Shown here: piece after piece, positions 60,653-64,000 of the stretch
Layout: every line of letters begins with the position of its first letter
How positions within the stretch are numbered: position 1 is the first letter of the stretch
DNA from: Nitrospirota bacterium
GTDB lineage: Bacteria; Nitrospirota; Nitrospiria; SBBL01; JAADHI01
NCBI GenBank assembly: GCA_029261155.1
Contig: JAJDBW010000013.1
Span: 1 to 64,000 of the forward strand
Length of the DNA stretch: 64,000 nucleotides
Direction of reading: 5' to 3'
The notes under the pieces: model-generated
Seen by the model: the letters and a program-made list of their open reading frames with translations, nothing else
Told to the model about the DNA's origin: nothing
The model's database searches: none
Translations under genes and position numbers: made by a program

Positions 60653-63600
60653 ATGAAAGACTTGAATTTCCAGAGGACAGCCCGGCTTAAAATCGCGATC
60701 GTGGGCCTGTTTTGTTTGGGCTTCTTCTCCGCGTGTGGAAGTGGCGGCGCGGGCGGCGGCACGCCTCCAATCGATGCCCCGGATATCCAAATCTCAGGGG
60801 CTGCCCTCAAAGGCGAGGTTGCCGAGGGATCGCTTGTCGCATACGCGCTCGTCGAGGGCGAAATCGGACCGCCAATCGCAAGCACAGTGACGACTGTCTC
60901 GGGGACCTACAGCTTTTCCTTCTCTGATTATATCGGCGCAGTTTATCTTGAGATCACGGGCGGTACTTTTATAGACGAGGCCTCAGGGCTTACGATTGCC
61001 TTGCCCACGGAAGGCGGATCGGGCCTGAGCGCGGTCATCGCCAATGTGAGCCCAGGTCAGCGCATTATTGCGATGATTTCACCCTTAACAACCTTGTCTA
61101 CCCGTCTCGCGATGCGCAAACCGGGGGGGCTCACGGCTGAAAATATTGCATCGGCCCATGCGCGAATCGGTCAATATTTCGGGGGCATCCATATTCTCGA
61201 AACCGTCCCCATCAATCCGCTCATTGCCGGTTCGGCAAGCGATGCCGATCAGTCGGCAATTGACTACGGCCTCATCCTCGCGGGGATTTCCCAGTTGGCC
61301 CAAAACCAGGGCCTATCCACGCCCATGATTTTATTGGAGGCCTTGGCGAAGGATATAAGCGATGACCTGCCCGATGGTCTTGAAGCGGGCCTTCCCATTG
61401 CCTTGAATACCACAAAAACCTTGCGTCCGACGGCCTTAAGCAGTGATTTGGCGGCAGCCATCAAAACCTTTAGCGATGATCTTTCCAGGAACCTTTCCGG
61501 TGGTTCTATCTCAGCGGCTTTGTTGACTCAATTGTCCAATCCGACCCTGAGCGTCGTCATGAATCCTGAAGGAACAGGCGGGGGAACAGTCACTTCGAAT
61601 CCTGGGGAGATCAACTGCGAAAGCCAATGCAGCGAAAGCTATCTTAGCGGCACCTCCGTTCGCCTGACTGCGGTGGCCGATCCGGGTTCCCTTTTTGTCG
61701 AATGGGGAGCGGCCTGTTCCGGGAAGGAGGACTGTGTTCTCACAATGAACGCCGATCAAGAAGTGAGGGCACGGTTTGATCTTGAATCCCCACCTCCTCC
61801 ACCTCCTCCACCTCCGCCCGTGGCGCACACGTTGAACATTCAAAAAAATGGGAGCGGTTCCGGCGTCGTGACGTCTGATATCGGAACGATTCATTGTGGC
61901 CTTCTCTGCAGCGAGGACTACCCGGCCGGCACCTTGGTGACGCTGAGCGCGATCGCCGATGCCGATTCGACCTTTGGGGGATGGACAGGGCCTTGCACAA
62001 TCAATGGCAAGGGCGACTGTATCGTCACGATGGATGCGGACAAAACGGTCACGGCCCAGTTCGTCATCAAAGTGGTGAGCCATCGGCTCACTGTGAGCAA
62101 AGATCCAAGCGGCAGCGGTAGCGGCAAAGTGACTTCGAATCCAGGAAACATCAATTGCGGCGGAACCTGTAGTCAGGATTACGTGTTCGGCACACCCGTC
62201 ACATTGACCCCGACGCCGGATGCGGGTTCCGTTTTTGTCGGTTGGAGCAATGCCTGTTCCGGAAATGCAGGCTGCCTGCTCACGATGAATGCAGATAAAA
62301 CGGTGACGGCGAAGTTTAATACGGCTTCCCCGACGCCGGTTTTTTCCGTTTCGGGAAACGTAAACTACACGGGTTCAAAAACAGGCCGCATCTACATTCG
62401 ACTGATTCCCTCTTCGACCACGAAGGTGATTCACGGAACCAGTATCGCCGCGCCTGGGGCCTATCGTATTCGGGGCGTCCCGGCCGATGCCTATACGGTT
62501 GAAGCCTATATGGATCATCGGACACCGGCATCGGGCGTTCGAAATGTCTCGAATCCCATTCAATCGACGACGGTCCTCACCGTTGTGAGTAACAACAAGA
62601 CCGGGGTGAATATCACACTCAAAGACCCGGTCGGGGTTCCGACTGCGGTGCCGCCAAGTAAAGCACCCGAGGTTTATCCATTCGATGGAGGCGCCTTGGT
62701 CCTTTGGACCCCGGTAAAAAATGGCAGTGGCATCGAAACCACCGGGGCCTACGAGATTTATTGGGCCACAACTCCCGCAGTGAGTCCGAGCGAATTCGAC
62801 GGCATGCTCACCGTGCCGGCGCGGGATGCGGGCCATGTCGCCATCGCGGCTCTTACAAATGGCGAGACGCTTTATTTTATTGTGCGTTCTATGGTGGGCA
62901 CTACGCCAAGCCAACCGACACTGGCCACTCCGGCGACCATTGGTTTCCCCGCAGAAACGGGTGCGAGCGTCTCCGGTATCGTCAGTTTTCCCGAAGCCGT
63001 GTCCGGGCCGCTCTATGTCCGCCTGAAAAAATTATCTAACAATCGGCGTTTTATCTCGCGAATTGATAATCCAAGCAGTCCTCAGGCCTATAGCATCTCC
63101 TCTTTATCGCCTGGCCTTTATGCCTTCGATGCCATTATCGATAGCGATGGTAACGGCGTACTCGGCAATCCCGGCGATCTGCTTGGCGGAATGAGGAATA
63201 AAATTCTTCAGATCGAGAGTGCGGATCTAAATCATGATGAAACACTGAGTTCCGCTGGGGGATTTACGGAAATCACCACCTTGAATAAGGACGGCGCGCC
63301 CTGTTGTACGCGCGTGTTTCGGGTGGGGCAAGGGTCGAAGCTGCCGGTATCGCTGACATTATCGGGACCGCATATTCCCATCATGGACATTTATCGTTCG
63401 GGGGGTCGCGATCCCGTTTTCGATTTGGCTTTAGACCCTGCATCTTTGCCCGCGCCGCTTGTGGGTGATGCCTATCAATTCGACATTGTTTATGCGGATG
63501 GAACAGGCGAAAGCTTAAGTGCGGAGGTCAGCGGTGTGTTAAATGCCTTTCCCATTCCGCTTGCGCCTATCGCTGAAGTCGCCGGTGTGACGCAGCCGCT

Positions 63601-63856
63601 TTTTTTATGGGATCCTCCGAGCGCTGCGACGCCCACGCCATTTTACTTCCGATTAAAACTGAGCCGCGCCACCGGGGTGAGCGAGATCTGGAATCCGAAT
63701 CCCATCCCAAGTTCCGATACAAGCCTGCTTTATAATGCCGATGGATCTGCGGCCTTGTCCGCATTGATTTCGGGTCAAACCTACCGTTGGCGTATCGGGG
63801 TCGAAGATCGCCTGGGTAATGCGACGCTCAGTTCGGGGACGGACTTCCTTCCTTAA
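60653..63856 (+). CDS. Large lipoprotein with Cys-rich repeats and fibronectin-like domains
   Basis: A 1067-residue surface lipoprotein. The signal peptide ends GLFCLGFFSAC, a lipobox. After a beta-rich N-terminal domain come three repeats of about 80 residues at about 295-555, each with four Cys (pattern SNPGEINC, CSESYLSG, ACSGKEDC, LTMNAD), matching bacterial surface repeats of the InlB-B/Flg_new type. A run of ten prolines links repeats one and two. Fibronectin-like and prealbumin-like beta domains fill the rest. Likely an adhesin or cell-surface scaffold. ATG 60653 is preferred over GTG 60641; neither has a strong ribosome site. Confidence 0.8.
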   Translation: MKDLNFQRTARLKIAIVGLFCLGFFSACGSGGAGGGTPPIDAPDIQISGAALKGEVAEGSLVAYALVEGEIGPPIASTVTTVSGTYSFSFSDYIGAVYLEITGGTFIDEASGLTIALPTEGGSGLSAVIANVSPGQRIIAMISPLTTLSTRLAMRKPGGLTAENIASAHARIGQYFGGIHILETVPINPLIAGSASDADQSAIDYGLILAGISQLAQNQGLSTPMILLEALAKDISDDLPDGLEAGLPIALNTTKTLRPTALSSDLAAAIKTFSDDLSRNLSGGSISAALLTQLSNPTLSVVMNPEGTGGGTVTSNPGEINCESQCSESYLSGTSVRLTAVADPGSLFVEWGAACSGKEDCVLTMNADQEVRARFDLESPPPPPPPPPPVAHTLNIQKNGSGSGVVTSDIGTIHCGLLCSEDYPAGTLVTLSAIADADSTFGGWTGPCTINGKGDCIVTMDADKTVTAQFVIKVVSHRLTVSKDPSGSGSGKVTSNPGNINCGGTCSQDYVFGTPVTLTPTPDAGSVFVGWSNACSGNAGCLLTMNADKTVTAKFNTASPTPVFSVSGNVNYTGSKTGRIYIRLIPSSTTKVIHGTSIAAPGAYRIRGVPADAYTVEAYMDHRTPASGVRNVSNPIQSTTVLTVVSNNKTGVNITLKDPVGVPTAVPPSKAPEVYPFDGGALVLWTPVKNGSGIETTGAYEIYWATTPAVSPSEFDGMLTVPARDAGHVAIAALTNGETLYFIVRSMVGTTPSQPTLATPATIGFPAETGASVSGIVSFPEAVSGPLYVRLKKLSNNRRFISRIDNPSSPQAYSISSLSPGLYAFDAIIDSDGNGVLGNPGDLLGGMRNKILQIESADLNHDETLSSAGGFTEITTLNKDGAPCCTRVFRVGQGSKLPVSLTLSGPHIPIMDIYRSGGRDPVFDLALDPASLPAPLVGDAYQFDIVYADGTGESLSAEVSGVLNAFPIPLAPIAEVAGVTQPLFLWDPPSAATPTPFYFRLKLSRATGVSEIWNPNPIPSSDTSLLYNADGSAALSALISGQTYRWRIGVEDRLGNATLSSGTDFLP

Positions 63857-63956
63857 GCGATTACCCCCTTCCTTTTCTGCATGATGATGCCCGACTTGCA
63901 ATCCGTCCATTTTTGATGTATCACTTCGTCCAGTTTTAAAAAAAGAGGAGCGACCC

Positions 63957-64000
63957 TTGAAGCCATTCATCCGATACAGTCTTGCGATCATCTGCGCATT
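63957..64000 (+). CDS. Start of a secreted protein (cut by window edge)
   Basis: A TTG at 63957-63959 is preceded by GAGGAG with six-base spacing. The frame then reads KPFIRYSLAIICA, the n- and h-regions of a signal peptide, up to the window end. The product cannot be named. Confidence 0.55.
   Translation, partial: MKPFIRYSLAIICA

Noticed and set aside
1-64000. CRISPR array, rRNA operon or prophage
   Set aside because: No regularly spaced repeats, no rRNA sequence and no phage structural genes were seen.

Overview
The window (about 52-55% GC by eye, Gram-negative features) most resembles a member of the Nitrospirota (Nitrospiria) or a related lineage. The main reason is a complete bacterial proteasome operon whose modifier is a UBact-type Pup homologue ending in Arg-Thr-Gly-Glu. 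UBact is known from Nitrospirae and some other Gram-negative phyla, not from actinobacteria. Lipoprotein signals, an OmpA-type lipoprotein, a PEP-CTERM protein and a DUF3422 protein agree with a two-membrane cell. The taxonomic call is inference from gene content.

Layout. 1-6700: the end of a transposase, a universal stress protein, a three-subunit proton-translocating transhydrogenase (pntAA-pntAB-pntB), NAD kinase with a beta-propeller protein, a CheX-like protein and tRNA-Gly(CCC). 7000-12740: a two-domain peptidase (M1 plus a decayed M28), a LuxR-type regulator, an unknown helical protein and a CDF metal exporter that appears to start at ATT. 12988-19911: a three-gene peptide-ligase-like cluster (transglutaminase/DUF2126, circularly permuted ATP-grasp/alpha-E, transglutaminase). 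21099-25783: a signalling operon (pseudo-receiver GGDEF, Rossmann-linked histidine kinase, receiver) divergent from two tandem Crp/Fnr paralogues. Three similar CRP-like dyads lie in front of the signalling operon, the second Crp gene and a zinc-ribbon gene. 25857-34147: an accessory envelope/stress region with Ig-like lipoproteins, two ice-binding-like (DUF3494) proteins, CsbD, OmpA and small membrane proteins.

34558-43874 is a one-strand fatty-acid beta-oxidation operon (acyl-CoA ligase, thiolase, hydroxyacyl-CoA dehydrogenase, enoyl-CoA hydratase, acyl-CoA dehydrogenase, EtfB, EtfA, ETF:quinone oxidoreductase). It passes electrons from acyl-CoA to the quinone pool. It is followed on the other strand by a four-CBS protein and glutamate dehydrogenase. 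46273-48338 holds an unusual pair: a nucleotidyltransferase-like protein and a short GyrA-like protein lacking the catalytic tyrosine. 49057-51054 carries a cupredoxin, an AHSA1-type protein and a secreted protein.

51122-57738 is the proteasome operon in the order ARC/Mpa ATPase, Dop, UBact, PrcB, PrcA, PafA, the same order as in actinobacteria. PafA should attach UBact to target lysines, Dop should remove it, ARC should unfold tagged proteins and PrcA/PrcB should degrade them. The window ends with a pentapeptide-repeat protein, a DUF3422 membrane protein, a large repeat-containing lipoprotein and the first codons of another secreted protein. Lines that only shadow these genes in other frames were left out.
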